Assembly: GCA_947683425.1 (NCBI GenBank)
Contig: CANTUQ010000043.1
Coordinates: forward strand, 9,867,501-9,931,500
Reading direction: 5' to 3'
Length of the DNA stretch: 64,000 nucleotides
DNA from: Excoecaria cochinchinensis
Taxonomy: Eukaryota; Streptophyta; Magnoliopsida; Malpighiales; Euphorbiaceae
The notes beneath the pieces were generated by a model. The model saw nothing but the letters and a program-made list of their open reading frames with translations, was not told where the DNA came from and did not search any database. Shown one piece after another: positions 1 through 14,182 of the stretch (positions are counted from its first letter, which is position 1; each line of letters starts with the position of its first letter). Made by a program: the position numbers and the translations under genes.

Positions 1-774
1 TCGGTTTAGGAATATTGGTTCTTTCATGCTCATTTAAAGAGGGATCAAAAAGTTATTTCGATTATTGGCTTGAAAACCGGGATGAGCGATCCCATTTTTA
101 GAAAGTTTAACTTTTTGTTTTAATTCGTGGAATTTTTACATTCGTTGGCTAAGATCGAAGACATTTGTCCTAATTTATTAATAAAATTTCAATTTAGTCA
201 TAAAAATATTTTTGTATTTTTTAACTGACACGTGTGTAAAATAAAACTATTTGATTTGCAAATAAATAACAAGAACACACAAGTAAAAAGTTGGTAAGGT
301 CTCATCCAAGTGATGTATTCTCCTACGCATCGTGACCCCTTCGTTTGGTCATAAAAATGCCCACACAAGCAAGATCACATTTTAAGCCCCAATAAAAAAA
401 ATAACAATAAAAATATTAGCAATAATTCTTAAATCAACTAAATAATAATGAAAATAAGGGAAATATATAATAAAATTAACACACATATAAAATGAATTAA
501 GAAGTCCGACAAAACTAACCATTCAAACATAATAATAACAATAATAATAATAATAGCAGCAACAACAACAACAACAATAACAAAAACAACAACAACAACA
601 ACAACAATAATAATAATAATAATAATAATAATGATGATGATGATGATGATGATACTAATAATAATAACACTAATGATAATGATAGTAATAATAATAATAC
701 CAATGACGATAATAATAATAGCGATAAGCAAATAATAATACCAACAACAATAATAACAATAATTAACAACAAAG

Positions 775-837
<63 letters not shown>

Positions 838-891
838 GTAATAGTAATAATAACAACATTCATAATAATAATAACACATAATAACATTATT

Positions 892-944
<53 letters not shown>

Positions 945-950
945 AATAAC

Positions 951-992
<42 letters not shown>

Positions 993-2130
993 AATAAATA
1001 AATAAATAAACAAGAGGAAGCTAAATAAAATAATAAATAAACAAGAGGAAGCTAAATAAACATGTAATAGAAAATAATAATATTTAAGTGCAAAAAGGAA
1101 AAACATCATAGAAATAATACTAAAAGAGAAAATCAATAAATCTGATTTTTCACACCGAAAATCATATACATTCATCCATTTTCATACAAAAAACGAGATA
1201 AAAACTGAAAAATCATATTAAGAAAACAAATATAAAAACCAGATGTTTATAAATATAAGAAAAAAAAATAAAATGAAATAAATAAAATGAAATTAGATAA
1301 TAATAATAGATCCAAGAATCTTTACACTCAGATTTGATAATTTGGAAGCAAGATGTCTCAATCTATTTTTTTATTGTCAAGATTTGAAAAAACAAACTCA
1401 AAAAAATCGAAAAAGTTTGAGTTTTAATCTCAAAAAAATTCAAGAACTCAAAAAATGATTTTTTAATGTTTGATGAGAAAACCCAAGTTAAAAAAATTAA
1501 ATTTTCCTTCCTCAAGTTAAAGCAATCTCACTAAGCATTTTCCAGATCTAAGAAAAAATCAAGAAAGATGAAAAAAGATGAAGAAAAAAAAATTTTCTCT
1601 CAAAAATGGTTTCTCTCAAGAACCCTTTCCAAATTCTCCCCCAAAAATCCACTTTTTCCTCTCCAAAGTATTCTATTTATACCCATTATTACGAGAAAAT
1701 CCTAATTTAACTAGAAAAATAGTTTAAAAATTAGAAAACACTAAAAAAAAAGGGTTAAAAACCCAAAAATTCGATTTTCGGCAAAAACGGGGGGGCTGGC
1801 AAGCAAGCGCGCCTCTTGCACTGAGGTGTGGCCGCACCTCGCGTGCTGAATGCCTACAGGTCGGCACCCACGCTGCGCGCTCCTGCGGCCGCGAATCACC
1901 AAAATTTCTTTTTTTATTTTTTTTAAACCTTTTTTTTGACAAAAGACTTTAATTTTCAACCTACCTTTTTTATTTTTAATTTTAAAAATATATATATATG
2001 TTATTTATTTTCTGAAAAAATAATCTTGACAAGGAGACAATCGATCCTTGCTTTCTTACCGATGAATCGGTCCTTATTTTCATCATTAGGTAATCCTGAT
2101 CTCGGACCGCCTTGGGACCCGATGTCTACA
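1..2130 (-). mobile_element. Partial LTR of the G family (left edge outside window)
   Basis: The stretch matches the LTRs at 16764-19405 and 25011-27657: the shared 'aggaacattggttc' block near the start, a TAA-rich microsatellite, a GC-rich patch at about 1790-1895, and a terminal block ending GACCCGATGTCTACA at 2130. Read on the minus strand the LTR begins TGTAGAC. No polypyrimidine stretch follows 2130, so this is either the 5' LTR of a minus-strand element or a solo LTR. It lies inside the LTR that continues at 2131. The other end and its target duplication are outside the window. Confidence 0.8.
531..1000. repeat. Mosaic trinucleotide microsatellite (TAA/ACA/GAT)
   Basis: About 470 bases of almost uninterrupted trinucleotide tracts, mostly AAT/ATA with ACA and GAT patches, inside the G-family LTR. 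The same site in the other LTRs holds a shorter AAT run (18119-18209 and 26351-26419), and the solo LTR at 12098-14182 has none. Long open frames here (poly-Leu, poly-Ile) are products of the repeat. Confidence 0.95.
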
Positions 2131-3736
2131 CCAAGGTATCAAACATTTAGACACGAACGGTGCCACTCTAGCAACTGCAACTCTACCCCTTTATAGGCAT
2201 GCCCATCTATCCACTACTGTGTCTAATTAAGGCTTATACATATAAACTCTAATCACTGTGCCATAAACTTTACATGTACTCAACCATGTATTCAACCACT
2301 GTACAACCAACTCAACTCGTATAATAACTAAGCAAAACCATAAACTTGCATACATATTTGTTGATCAATCATGCCTAAGCAATATCTATTAATCATGCTC
2401 ATATACATTCTACTTGCTCATATAGTACACGCAAATATTTCACTAGGCTTACAACTCATATATTCTCTTATTTAAGCACACTTAATCTTCTTTATGCAAA
2501 GGCATTTATAGTCCAATGCAATAGTACACACAACTAAGGATAAATAACTTGCATTCAAGACTCTTAACAATGTCGCGCTAGCTACAAAACCCAAATTACA
2601 TTGCTGTCGCACTCGCAGCAGATGTCGCACTCGCGACAGATTGGCCAAATGGCTTCTGTCACTCCCGCGACGAAGCTCGCATTCGCGACAGAACACTGCA
2701 TGACAAACTACACCTACGGAGCACTCTGTCGCGCTCACGACAGAGCCTGAACTATGTGTTCAAACTCCCTAAACCACAAACCTCTAACACACACTTTATT
2801 CATACATTTCTATATTCACATGCTTGACTTCTATCATCAACGAAACATCAATACCAGCCTAAATGGCCTTCAAACAAGCAATCACATTCAAATAACTTTC
2901 TCATACTTAACTTGTAATTAACACTTAATCAACATGCAAATAATCAAAACTCTATACAACTACTAGTAATGAAATAATCATCATGCAACTCATCTATGAT
3001 AACCCATATATAATTTCACAACTAAAAGAGCTGTTGAACTCTTTCAAAGCCCAGATTTTTTCCCCAATCTAAACATGCAAACTTCTAATCAAAATTCAAT
3101 AAATATCCCAAACCTCAAAAGCAGCTTGAATAACTTCTCTTTTCCAGCTCAAATCTTTTCCTTGCCTTTATCTCTTGTTTTGTCCAAAGCTTCTTGCACA
3201 AACCAACCAAGAACATACACTTAATCCAATAACCAATAAACCTAAAATTCATAACAGAATAGGGTAAAAGAAGAAAACGGCTATAACTTATAATCCACAC
3301 ACTTACTTTTCCACTTTAATCCCTTAACTCTTCAAACCAATTCAAGATTTCAATCTTTAGTACCAATGAAGAAGAATAAAGCACAAGAAATAAAAGCCAA
3401 ATAAAGAAAAAAAGAGAGAAAAGAGTTGAAGAAGTGGCTGGTCAACATGCAAAAAGTGAGGCCGATTTGCCTCCACTCACCCCTTTTATTGCTTGAAGAA
3501 TCCAAGAGGCAAGCTCTCCTTAAACCACTTGTTAAACTCTCATGCCAAATAACCCACTTAATCCTTTAGCCAACTTCCTTTTAATCCCTCAATTAAATTC
3601 TTCCTTTTAATTACTTTAATTTTCTTTCAATTACATCCTCACTAATACCATAAATCATACTTGTACAATTACGCTAGTACCCTTACTATGCAATTATCAC
3701 TACAAATCCTTCTAGGGTACAATTTGGGTCATTACA
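2131..3736 (-). mobile_element. LTR fragment X, minus strand, inserted in element A
   Basis: Read on the minus strand it begins TGTAATGACCC at 3736 and continues with a CCCTAG block like the start of the LTR at 33845 (TGTAAGGCCC...GTACCCTAG). It contains a cluster of GTCGCG/CGCGAC palindromes at about 2570-2750, roughly 1.0-1.15 kb from its start. The distal part is cut off at 2130 by another LTR. To its right, integrase coding of element A starts abruptly, so this LTR, or the element it belongs to, truncated A. No coding capacity was seen. Confidence 0.7.
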
Positions 3737-5034
3737 ACAACAAATACTGCAAATAGTCAGGTATGGGGGCAAGATTAACTATTCAGAGAATGGCGATGGC
3801 AATCTATATTATAATGGTAGATTGTGTGTATTGGATGATAAAAAAATTGAAAAAGAAGCTTTTGTATGTAGCTCACAACACTGTTTTTACCATGCACCCG
3901 GGAAGTAGTAAGGTGTATCAAGACTTGAAGCAATTCTATCGGTGGCCTGGCATTAAGAAGGTTATGGCTGATTATGTACCCAAGTGCCTGACTTATTAGC
4001 AAGTGAAAGTTGAACATCAAGTTCCATCTGGTTTGCTTAATCCCATTCTGTTTCCACAATGAAAATGGGATAACATTACTATGGATGTTGTGACAGGGCT
4101 TGTAGTGACACAGAAGAAGTATGGCTCCGTATGGATAATAGTCGACCGACTTACAAATTCAACTCATTTTATACCAGTTCGACTCAATTACTCCATGGAC
4201 TATTTAGCTAAACTGTATATGAATGAGATCATTCGATTGCATGGTGTTCCCCTATCTATTGTATTTGATAGGGATCCAAGATTCACCTTAAGATTTGGAA
4301 ATAATTACAGCTTGCCCTTGGTACTTTGCTTAATTTCAGTACAGCTTTTCATCCTCAGAAGGATGGGCAGTCTGAGAGGGTTATACAAGTATTGGAAGAT
4401 AAGCTTCGAGGATGTGTTCTAGATTTCCTGGAAGTTGGGATAAGTACATTTCTTTGATGGAATTTTGCATACAATAATAGTCATCAAGTAAGCATTGGCA
4501 TGGCACCATATGAAGCTTTTTATGGTAGGAAATATCGAACTCCTGTATATTGGACATAATTGAATGAGCCTCAGATAGTTGGTCCTAATTTGGTAAGAGA
4601 CACTGAAGAGAAAGTTCGAATTATCTAGCAATGGTTGAAAGCTGCCAAAAACCAACATAAATCTTATGCAGATTTAAAGAGGAAAGACATTGAATATGAA
4701 GTTAGTGAAAAAGTCTTCCTCAAAGCATCACCATGGCGAAAAATATTACGATTCGGAAGGAAAAGAAAGCTAAGTCCGAGGTTCATTGGCCCATATGAAG
4801 TGCTTGAAAGAGTTGGACTAGTAGCCTATCAACTAGCCTTACCTCTGGAATTGGAAAAATTACATGATGTGTTTCATGTGTCCATGCTTCGAAGGTATCG
4901 ATCAGATGAGTCTCACATTCTGCCAGTGCAAGACATACAGGTGCAACCGGAATTCTAACATGATGAAGAACCTAAGGCGATATTGGCTTGGGAAATAAGA
5001 CAACTTCGAAACAAGCAAATTCCATTAATCAAAG
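3737..5034 (+). pseudogene. Element A: Ty3/gypsy integrase fragment (zinc domain, core, C-terminus)
   Basis: Decayed plus-strand pol of a chromovirus-type Ty3/gypsy element. From left to right: the integrase zinc domain (HNTVFTMHPG, then KCLTY where a second zinc cysteine is expected), the catalytic core (first Asp in TMDVVTG, second Asp in FDRDPRF, Glu region frameshifted at about 4305-4380), and from 4635 the C-terminal GPY module (SPRFIGPYEV) and HDVFHVSMLRRY. Coding continues after an in-frame stop at 4956-4958 into the start of a chromodomain. It is broken at 5034 by LTR B and resumes at 33718. Protease, RT and RNase H are missing on the left. Several defects look like G-to-A or C-to-T changes, for example TAT TAG where Cys-Gln is usual. 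Not functional. Confidence 0.9.
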
Positions 5035-8000
5035 TGTAATACCCTTATTCCCGTAAATGATACGAATACCAGATGTCACAACACTGCACTGACAAACACT
5101 ACAATGCACTCGATAGTTCTATAAATTTTTTTTTTTACAACAATAACAATCATAAACATACATATACAAAACTTAACAGTACACTGACATACACATCAAA
5201 TACTTATACCATATTTCATTACTTCTCCCCTTGCGGTCGTATACATGCCATGCCAATCCATCTATTCTTGCTGTCGAATACTCCTTACTGTCGTCAGTAC
5301 ATCTTCGGCCACATCAAAATCTATCACAACCTGCGCGCAGTAACACTTTACGCGCTGAGCATTAAAAATGCCCAATGGTGGATACATATTCTAAATTTTC
5401 CACACTAATACAACATGCATACACACACAAACATTCCTATTTATTCCGATTACAGGAACATTAATTTATGAATCTTTTAGACGGTTATGACATACTTTTA
5501 CTATAATTATTTATCTTTTCCCTTTGTTATTAATACTGCAAATTTATTTATCATTATTATTGAATCTATCAATATCACTATCATTTACACTGTTAACTTT
5601 TACAATATATTATCATTGCATTCCGTCTGTTAATCTAATGCCCAGTTATAATGACAATTTTGTAATTATCTTATAATTGTATTCATTTGCTTTTGTTTTT
5701 GTAACTACTTCTTATCAATTACTTTATCATTTTCACTTCTTTTATCAGTATTTTTATTATGGGCACTAATAATCTTAACAATTGTAACTCTACGTTCGGT
5801 CTAACAATTAATAATCAATTTCACTAATAATCCTTTTTATTATTTTATCTATATCTATAACTTTTGGATTCCTTCTTTTATTTCCTTAACTTATGTACTT
5901 AATTGCAATCTATATTCGGACACTCCATTGTTTACTGAATTATTTATTAGAATGGTCATTATTTTTGTTATTAACGACACTGATTTAATATTACTACTTT
6001 CTTTATGTCCTTAACACTCCCTTTACTATTCTTGTATTACACTTAACTCTTTTACAATTTATATTTGCATTAATATTTTTCATTTTATCAAATCTTTCAT
6101 TGTATTACCTAATTTTAACCAATTGCAAGTCGTATTATACCCTTAAATGGTTAACACTAAAATTCAATTACTGGCTTGTCTGGACACTTATTATTCTATC
6201 ATTATTTTCTTATTTCTCTCTCACTCAATGCTATTTTATTATTACTGACATTGTCATCAATTTTAACATTTATTCTAGTAATTCCATATCCATTAATCAA
6301 TAATATAATTTTTATATTTATCTTAACAATTACCTTAACCCACATTTTACATTAATGTTATTCTTGTAATTTCATTATTAATACGTAAATTCCTTCTCAA
6401 TTCTATTTACTTATATAATTAACATTATAATGTTTCCATTATTTTCTTTTATATTAACTCTATCATAATAATCACATTACAATCTATTACTATTACTATT
6501 ATATTTATTATTTCCCATGATATTTAATTAAACACTTTTAACATTCTAATTTGACAAATTACACAATCAATTTCATCGGTCCTTTTGAACTTTCATTCCA
6601 TAACCATGCACTATAATTTAATTTACTAAGGTCCTTTTAAGAATCTTTCTATAGCTAGTTTATAATTTAGTCCTCTACATTACCATAATTACAAATTTAC
6701 CCCTCTAGTTCACTTTATTAACATTTTCATTATTATTCTCATTATTAGTTTTATTAATTTCTATTATCATTCTCTAATTTACTAACATATAACCAAACCA
6801 ATATTCTCATAATTTCACTTTATAGTCCATTTCCTGATCAATTTACATGTAAGTCGTAATATTAACCTTATTATGATCAATTACATTTAACTTCCTCCTT
6901 TTTCACTTATTTACAATTACATCATTACCTTAAACTTAATTTAGTTACACACACATCCATAATCATCATACATTTATAAATCAATTAAAACCATTATACG
7001 TCTAATATTTATTCATACTACAATATTCTATAATTCTTGATTATTCATTCACTAATTATCAATTATGCGTTTATTACCTATATCATTGATTAATTACACC
7101 TTAATCCCTTAATTAGCCTCAATATTGTAAATTTACAATTTGGTCCTTAAACTTTATACTAATTTGCGATCCTACCCTTAATTGTTTCACATTTACAAAA
7201 GTGCCACTAATTAATTTCATTATTTATTTATCATTTGGCATATAATTTGCCATTTAGCCCGTACCTTAACATTTTAAAATCAAATTACACTTTAATTCTT
7301 ATTTTGCTCTTAAATTCTAATTTTGCCATTCCAATTCATTATAATTACAATTATGCCACTAATTAATCTTAATTTCACTTATAATTTATTATTAACTTAC
7401 AATTTCACATTTTAATCCTTAAACCACTCATTTAGATCATTTATCCACTTCGATACTTACATTAGTCAATAATTACACTTAAATCCTTTAAATTGCTATT
7501 CATTTGTAGAATTCCATTTAGGCCCTTAACAATTTCAATAATTTCAATTATGTCCCCATCTTTTTCAATAATTCCATATACATCCCAACTTTTTCAATAA
7601 TTCCATCTATATCCCTTCTTTTCACTTATTTACCAATTATCTACTCTTAATTACTAATTTACCCTTCTTTATACTTAATTTCCACCTTTAAGCTTTTATG
7701 ATTTATCAAATTACATTTGCGTCCCTATTTTACCACTTTTATCCCAAATTACTATTTTTTCCCTACATTTTCATTTATTTACATTATTACCCTTTGATTA
7801 CACTTTTTACCTAACTTACTCCATTCTTATCCATTAGGTGTAAAATTACCATTTTACCCCTAATCTTTCTATTTCTTTTAATTTAGTCTCATTTTCACTT
7901 ATTTTCTTAATTGTCACTATTTTAATCAATTTTAATGCATAATTACCATTATGCCCCTAATATACACTCGGTAGAAAATCTACTGATCGGATATGTAGAA

Positions 8001-8205
8001 CGTGGACCTGACAAATCCACTACACTATAGAATGACCCCAATAGGACTATTCATCACTGCACTGCACTACACTGATCACTTTTAAGCACTATACACTATG
8101 ACAGACCGTTATTGGCCTGTCAATAGCGAGTCATCATGACTCGTACCGTGGTGTGGAATCCCTATGGCTAGCCAATTATATCCTAAACTAGATTTGACTA
8201 CCAGA
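5035..8205. other. LTR B, left part: AT-rich non-coding sequence
   Basis: No gene. The sequence is a drift of pyrimidine-rich phrases ('ttaatcccttaa', 'atttacc', 'ttatcatt') typical of the B/C/D LTR family. A short palindrome with core GAGTCATCATGACTC sits at 8126-8144, next to the conserved 'gaacgtggacc' and 'cctatggctagcc' blocks. Short open frames here are chance. Confidence 0.7.
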
Positions 8206-11200
8206 CTACTACTAAGGGCAATTATCATCAAAATTTCACTTAAATCACATAATATGTCAACATGTACCATTCAGCCATCAAATACACTTCACTTTAAAAT
8301 TTACATATCACTTATAATTCACTTCCATTTCTTATAGTTAAGAATTTTAACACTAATTATAACATACTTCATAATTTTCATAATATGTAACCATATTTTC
8401 ACTTTTCACATAATAGGTTAACATACAAAAATATGTTCAAATTAAATCCATTGATTCCAATAAAAATTAATATAGACTCAATTGTTATTATATAATCATT
8501 TCATGCCATTTCACTTATCAATTTATGAAAATACTTTTAGATATTCCATTGATTACCATTCGGCCAAACCATTAAATCTTCACTAAGATTGTTTTCCATT
8601 CCATTAATCACTCACTTAACTAAATTACATGATATACACTTCAAATATGCCATTTATATGCTTAAATCACTAAAGGAATTCATTACTTTCCTTATTATTC
8701 AATTCGGCCAAGACTTCATTTCTTCATCAATAATTAATTTTCTTCCTTTATTCATTCATTTAACTAGACTACATATTATTCATCATGATTACATAGTTAT
8801 TGTGCCTTAAATATCCATTTATACCTTAAGAACATACACTTAACAATTCAGCCATATACTTAATCCTTTATCAATATTCATTTTTCTTCAATTAATCATT
8901 AATTTATCTACATTACATGTTATTTATCACAAAAATACCATTCATTGGCATTAATCACTAAAGTATACCCTTGTATATTAAGGTATACCATTCCGCCTAT
9001 AAGGTGTCTATGGTATATGGTTTATTTCTTTCCATTTTAATCATTCAAAACTACTACTAAGGGCAATTATCATCAAAATTTTACTTAAATCACATAATAT
9101 GTCAACATGTACCATTTGGCCATCAAATACACTTCACTTTAAAATTTACATATCACTTATAATTCACTTCCATTTCTTATATTTAGGCATTTTAACACTA
9201 ATTATAACATACTTCATAATTTTCATAATATGTAACCATATTTTCACTTTTCACATAATAGGTTAACATACCAAAATATGTTCAAATTAAATCCATTGAT
9301 TCCAATAAAATTAATATAGACTCGATTGTTATTATATAATCATTTCATACCATTTCACTTATCAATTTATGAAAATACTTTTAGATATTCCATTGATTAC
9401 CATTCGGCCTAACCATTAAATCTTCACTAAGATTGTTTTCCATTCCCTTAATCACTCACTTAACTAAATTACATGATATACACTTCAAATATGCCATTTA
9501 TATGCTTAAATCACTAAAGGAATTCATTACTTTCCTTATTATTCAATTCGGCCAAGACTTCATTTCTTCATCAATAATTAATTTTCTTCCTTTATTCATT
9601 CATTTAACTAGATTACATATTATTCATCATGATTACATAGTTATTATGCCTTAAATATCCATTTATACCTTAAGAACATACACTTAACAATTCGGCCATA
9701 TACTTAATCGTTTATCAATATTCATTTTTCTTCAATTAATCATTAATTTATCTAGATTACATGTTATTTATCACAAAAATACCATTCATTTGCATTAATC
9801 ACTAAAGTATACCCTTGTATACGAAGGTATACCATTCCGCCTATAAGGTGTCTATGGTATATGGTTTATTTCTTTCCATTTTAATCATTCAAAACTACTA
9901 CTAACTACTACTAAGGGCGATTATCATCAAAATTTTACTTAAATCACATAATATGTGAGCATGTACTATTCGGCCATCATATACACTTTACTTTAAAATT
10001 TACATATCACTTATAATTCACTTCCATTTCTTATATTTAAGCATTTTAACACTAATTATAACATACTTCATAATTTTCATAATATGTAACCATATTTCAC
10101 TTTTCACATAATAGGTTAACATACCAAAATATGTTCAAATTAAATCCATTGATTCCAATAAAATTAATATAGACTCAATTGTTATTGTATAATCATTCAT
10201 GCCATTTCACTTATCAATTTATGAAAATACTTTTAGATATTCCATTGATTACCATTCGGCCAAACCATTAAATCTTCACTAAGATTGTTTTCCATTCCAT
10301 TAATCACTCTCTTAACTAAATTACATGATATAGACTTCAAATATGCCATTTATATGCTTAAATCACTAAAGGAATTCATTACTTTCCTTATTATTCAATT
10401 CAGCCAAGACTTCATTTCTTCATCAATAATTAATTTTCTTCCTTTATTAATTCATTTAACTAGATTACATATTATTCATCATGATTACATAGTTGTTGTA
10501 CCTTAATATCCATTTATACCTTAAGAACATACACTTAACAATTCGTCCATATACTTAATCCTTTATCAATACTAATTTTTCTTCAATTAATCATTAATTT
10601 ATCTAGATTACATGTTATTTATCACAAAAATACCACTCATTTGCATTAATCACTAAAGTATACCCTTGTATACGAAGGTATACCATTCTGCCTATACGGT
10701 GTCTATGGTATATGGTTTATTTCTTTCCATTTTAATCATTCAAAACTATTACTAATGGCAATTATCATCAAAATTTTACTTAAATCACATAATATGTCAG
10801 CATGTACTATTCGGCCATCATATACACTTCACTTTAAAATTTACATATCACTTATAATTCACTTCCATTTCTTATATTTAAGCATTTTAACACTAATTAT
10901 AACATACTTCATAATTTTCATAATATGTAACCATATTTTCACTTTTCACATAATAGGTTAACATACCAAAATATGTTCAAATTAAATCCATTGATTCCAA
11001 TAAAATTAATATAGACTCAATTGTTATTATATAATCATTTCATGCCATTTCACTTATCAATTTATGAAAATACTTTTAGATATTCCATTGATTACCATTC
11101 GGCCAAACCATTAAATCTTCACTAAGATTGTTTTCCATTCCATTAATCACTCACTTAACTAAATTACATGATATACACTTCAAATATGCCATTTATATGC

Positions 11201-11590
11201 TTAAATCACTGAAGGAATTCATTACTTTCCTTATTATTCAATTCGGGCAAGACTTCATTTCTTCATCAATAATTAATTTTCTTCCTTTATTCATTCATTT
11301 AACTAGATTACATATTATTCATCATGATTACATAGTTATTATGCCTTAAATATTCATTTATACCTTAAGAACATACACTTAACAATTCGGCCATATACTT
11401 AATCCTTTATCAATATTCATTTTTCTTCAATTAATCATTAATTTATCTAGATTACATGTTATTTATCACAAAAATACCATTCATTTGCAGTAATCACTAA
11501 AGTATACCCTTGTATTCTAAGGTATACCATTTTTCCTATAAATTGTCTATGGTATATGGTTTATTTCTTTCCATTTTAATCTTTCAAAAT
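8206..11590. repeat. Tandem array, four copies of an ~845-bp unit, within LTR B
   Basis: The block 'gggcaattatcatcaaaat' (or its variant) occurs at 8216, 9061, 9915 and 10756, giving spacings of 845, 854 and 841 bases. Copies are near-identical by eye, including the 'ttccgcctataaggtgtc' stretch near each unit's end. The third copy begins with a doubled 'actactacta'. In solo LTR C the corresponding stretch is single, so the array arose inside the LTR. Each copy carries the same 73-codon open frame (8589, 9433, 10285, 11128), regarded as chance. Confidence 0.95.
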
Positions 11591-11931
11591 CTAATTTTTA
11601 GCCTTCCTAAACATGTCCATCTAATTTATTTCTATTAAACATGCATAAATCATATACATACAATATGAACATAACCTAAAATCATACTTTTTGAATGGAA
11701 AAAGAAGGATATTGTATCCACTAACATTACATCCTTGCTTTCCATACTTAGAGCTCCCTTATCCATGCTTTAATCCTTTGAAACACCTTTCTCCACAAAA
11801 ATTCCTTACGTAGCCGAATCTTCAAGGATACAAAACCATCATTTTCTTTGGTACTAAATTCAATATAACATCTTAAACATACTCTACATACCTTAAATCA
11901 CCTATTGGAACTTTTAAATCAAATTATAGAA
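11591..11931. other. LTR B between the tandem array and element F
   Basis: No gene seen. AT-rich LTR sequence ending in TAGAA (11927-11931), the left target-site copy for element F. The LTR resumes at 32474 after the right TAGAA. Confidence 0.75.
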
Positions 11932-12097
11932 TGTTAGGCTCATTTCTAAGCGCTAATTCCGCAAATATACGGTGTACCGATTATAGTACAAAAGATGTCG
12001 ATCCCACGAGGAATTTGATAAATATTACACACTATTACTACTCGATTTTAATCTTGTTTACAATGATCATTAAATTATAAGTTAAATCTAAACTACT

Positions 12098-14182
12098 TGT
12101 GACGCGCGCCGAACCCCGTGGACTCCCGAGGGCCCGCTTTAGAGTGATCAGGAAGGGTTCATAAAACTTGTAAGGTATTTACAAGTGCGTCTATTTTGGG
12201 CAACAATGAGGTTTCTTGGAGTCACCACCCAATAGAACATTGGGAAGGGTCGTCTAGCCTCGTCGAGCCTAAGACGGCTCAGCCTCTACCCCCTAGAGCC
12301 TAGGATTTGTATATTTAAGTCTTTTGGTGAGACTCAAGAGGTGTCTTCGAAGTCCTAGACCTATCGCCTCTTGAGCCCCAAAGACCAGAGTGAGTTCGGG
12401 ACTTCTCATTTATTTATACCTTGATCAATATTATATTAAGTTTTGAACTTTATTATTTTACCAACTTTCCATACGATACATTTAATTAAGGTGCAGTCAT
12501 TCACGTCAAAAGCAATAAATGGAAGTAAAAATCAAAATAAGCTATTCAAAAATATATTACAATAACACCAGGAGCGGAATACAACTCCCATTTGTAAAAG
12601 TACAACACATGCATAAAACGGGGTATTCATTGGGATGAGGACATTGGTCCTACCATGCATATTTTATTACAAAAAGTGATTTTTCATGAAGCGTCAATTT
12701 TATTGGCTAAAACGGGACATTGGTCCACAACTTCTGAGAAAATCCCAAAGTTAACTGTTAGAAATCTTTTGGCCTTTTTTCCTTTAATGACATTAAAACC
12801 ATTTCCATAATAACATGAATAAAATATAAGGATAAAGAAAGAACCCGAGTGGAAGTCCTCAGACTGACGCAACCCCCATCTTTCAAAGCTCCAACTCCAA
12901 ATGGTCAGAAAATAACTCATAGGGATAAACACGTTAGCATCAAAAGCGTGGATAAAAATAAAAATAAAAGAACGAGAAATTCTAACATAAATGAGTTGAA
13001 AGATAAAATTTATAAATTAAAAACATGAGAGTTTGCCTAGGGACGGCCCCCTGTACTGTGCCAGCGGCCGTCCCTAGTATGGGGAAACAATTAGAAGGGA
13101 AAAACTTTTAGTTCTTTATAAAAGATTATAAAATAGAATAATAAAATATATATAAAAAATTAATGTAAATCAAATAAAATTATACAAATATTAGTCCAGA
13201 ATGTTTACCCTCGGATTTTACCTTTTAGGGTGAATGTCGAATGATTCTGATTCTCGTATGCTTCGTAAGAATCAAGTAAAAAAAATCAGAGAAAGAAGAT
13301 TTATATTTTTCTTCCCTTGAAAATCTGATAGCAATTGAGTGTTTGAATTAGCTGTATTGATGGAAACGAATGAATTTCGTTACCTCAATTTGGCTTAATT
13401 CGTAAGAAAAATTTGGAGGAATCAATTAATTGGAAGAAATTTTGTCAAATAAAATTCTGCAAATGAACAGAGATTTTATAAACTTTTTTGAGTAAATTGC
13501 TCACAAAACCCCTTTTTTAAAAATGATTTCTCGAAGAAAATTAATAAATTTTCTTCAAAGAACTTTTCTTATAAAAAATAATCACTTTTCTCGCCAAAAA
13601 TTCTCAAAACTTCTAACCCCTAAAAATGGAATTTAATCCAATATTTATAGGATTTTAGGAAAATAATTCAGATAAGCCTCAACCCAAAGTTTGAATTTTA
13701 AAAGGACTTTAAAATTCAAATTTTTAATAAATCTTATCCCCATTTTGAAGGAAAAGAGATTAAATTTTATCCAATCCGGCGTGATCTGATCAGTTAACGT
13801 ACCGACGGGCTTCCCTGTAGATACCGACGGCCATCCCTACTAAGGGCACACACGGAAAACCAACTACAGATGGGGCGCGGTACTAGGGACGGGCATCCCT
13901 ATACCGCCACGCATCCGTCCCCACTACGCCTAGAGACGGGGATCACCCCAAGTAGGGACGGGCGCCTCTACACAGACGGGAATCCCATTTGTGGAGCAAA
14001 ATTCTCAATTTCAAACAAAATTTATCAAACTCTATAAAACTCCATGCTAAAGAAAAAGATTTTAATCCTCGCGAAACATGAAAGACGAAAACCTCCGAAG
14101 TTCACCCATTTATCCGAAAACCAACGTTGATCTCTTCATCGAGTAACTCTGACCTGGACTACCTCAAGACCCGGTGTCTACA
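12098..14182 (-). mobile_element. Element H: solo LTR, G family, in LTR of F
   Basis: It begins TGTGACGCGCGCCG and ends GACCCGGTGTCTACA, matching the G LTR ends. Exact 5-bp duplications CTACT flank it (12093-12097, 14183-14187). The empty site is preserved in the right LTR of F, where the sequence runs straight through 'aaactactctatt' (about 31180-31193). At 2085 bp it is shorter than the G LTRs and lacks their TAA microsatellite, so it is a diverged subfamily. It carries 'agggacgg...tccct' hairpins at 13037-13077 and about 13796-13985. Confidence 0.95.
13037..13077. repeat. 12-bp perfect inverted repeat in H
   Basis: Arms CTAGGGACGGCC (13037-13048) and GGCCGTCCCTAG (13066-13077) with a 17-base loop. 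Related half-motifs ('gacgggcatccct', 'agggacgggc') recur at about 13800-13985 in the same LTR. Confidence 0.95.

Noticed and set aside
438..1175. 245-codon open frame of Leu/Ile/Val runs
   Set aside because: Translation of a trinucleotide microsatellite; no start context or family.
4419..4658. Minus-strand 79-codon frame over integrase
   Set aside because: Shadow of the plus-strand integrase coding.
8589..11349. Four near-identical 73-codon open frames
   Set aside because: Present only because the 845-bp unit is repeated; the frame is not clearly kept in solo LTR C and has no domain.
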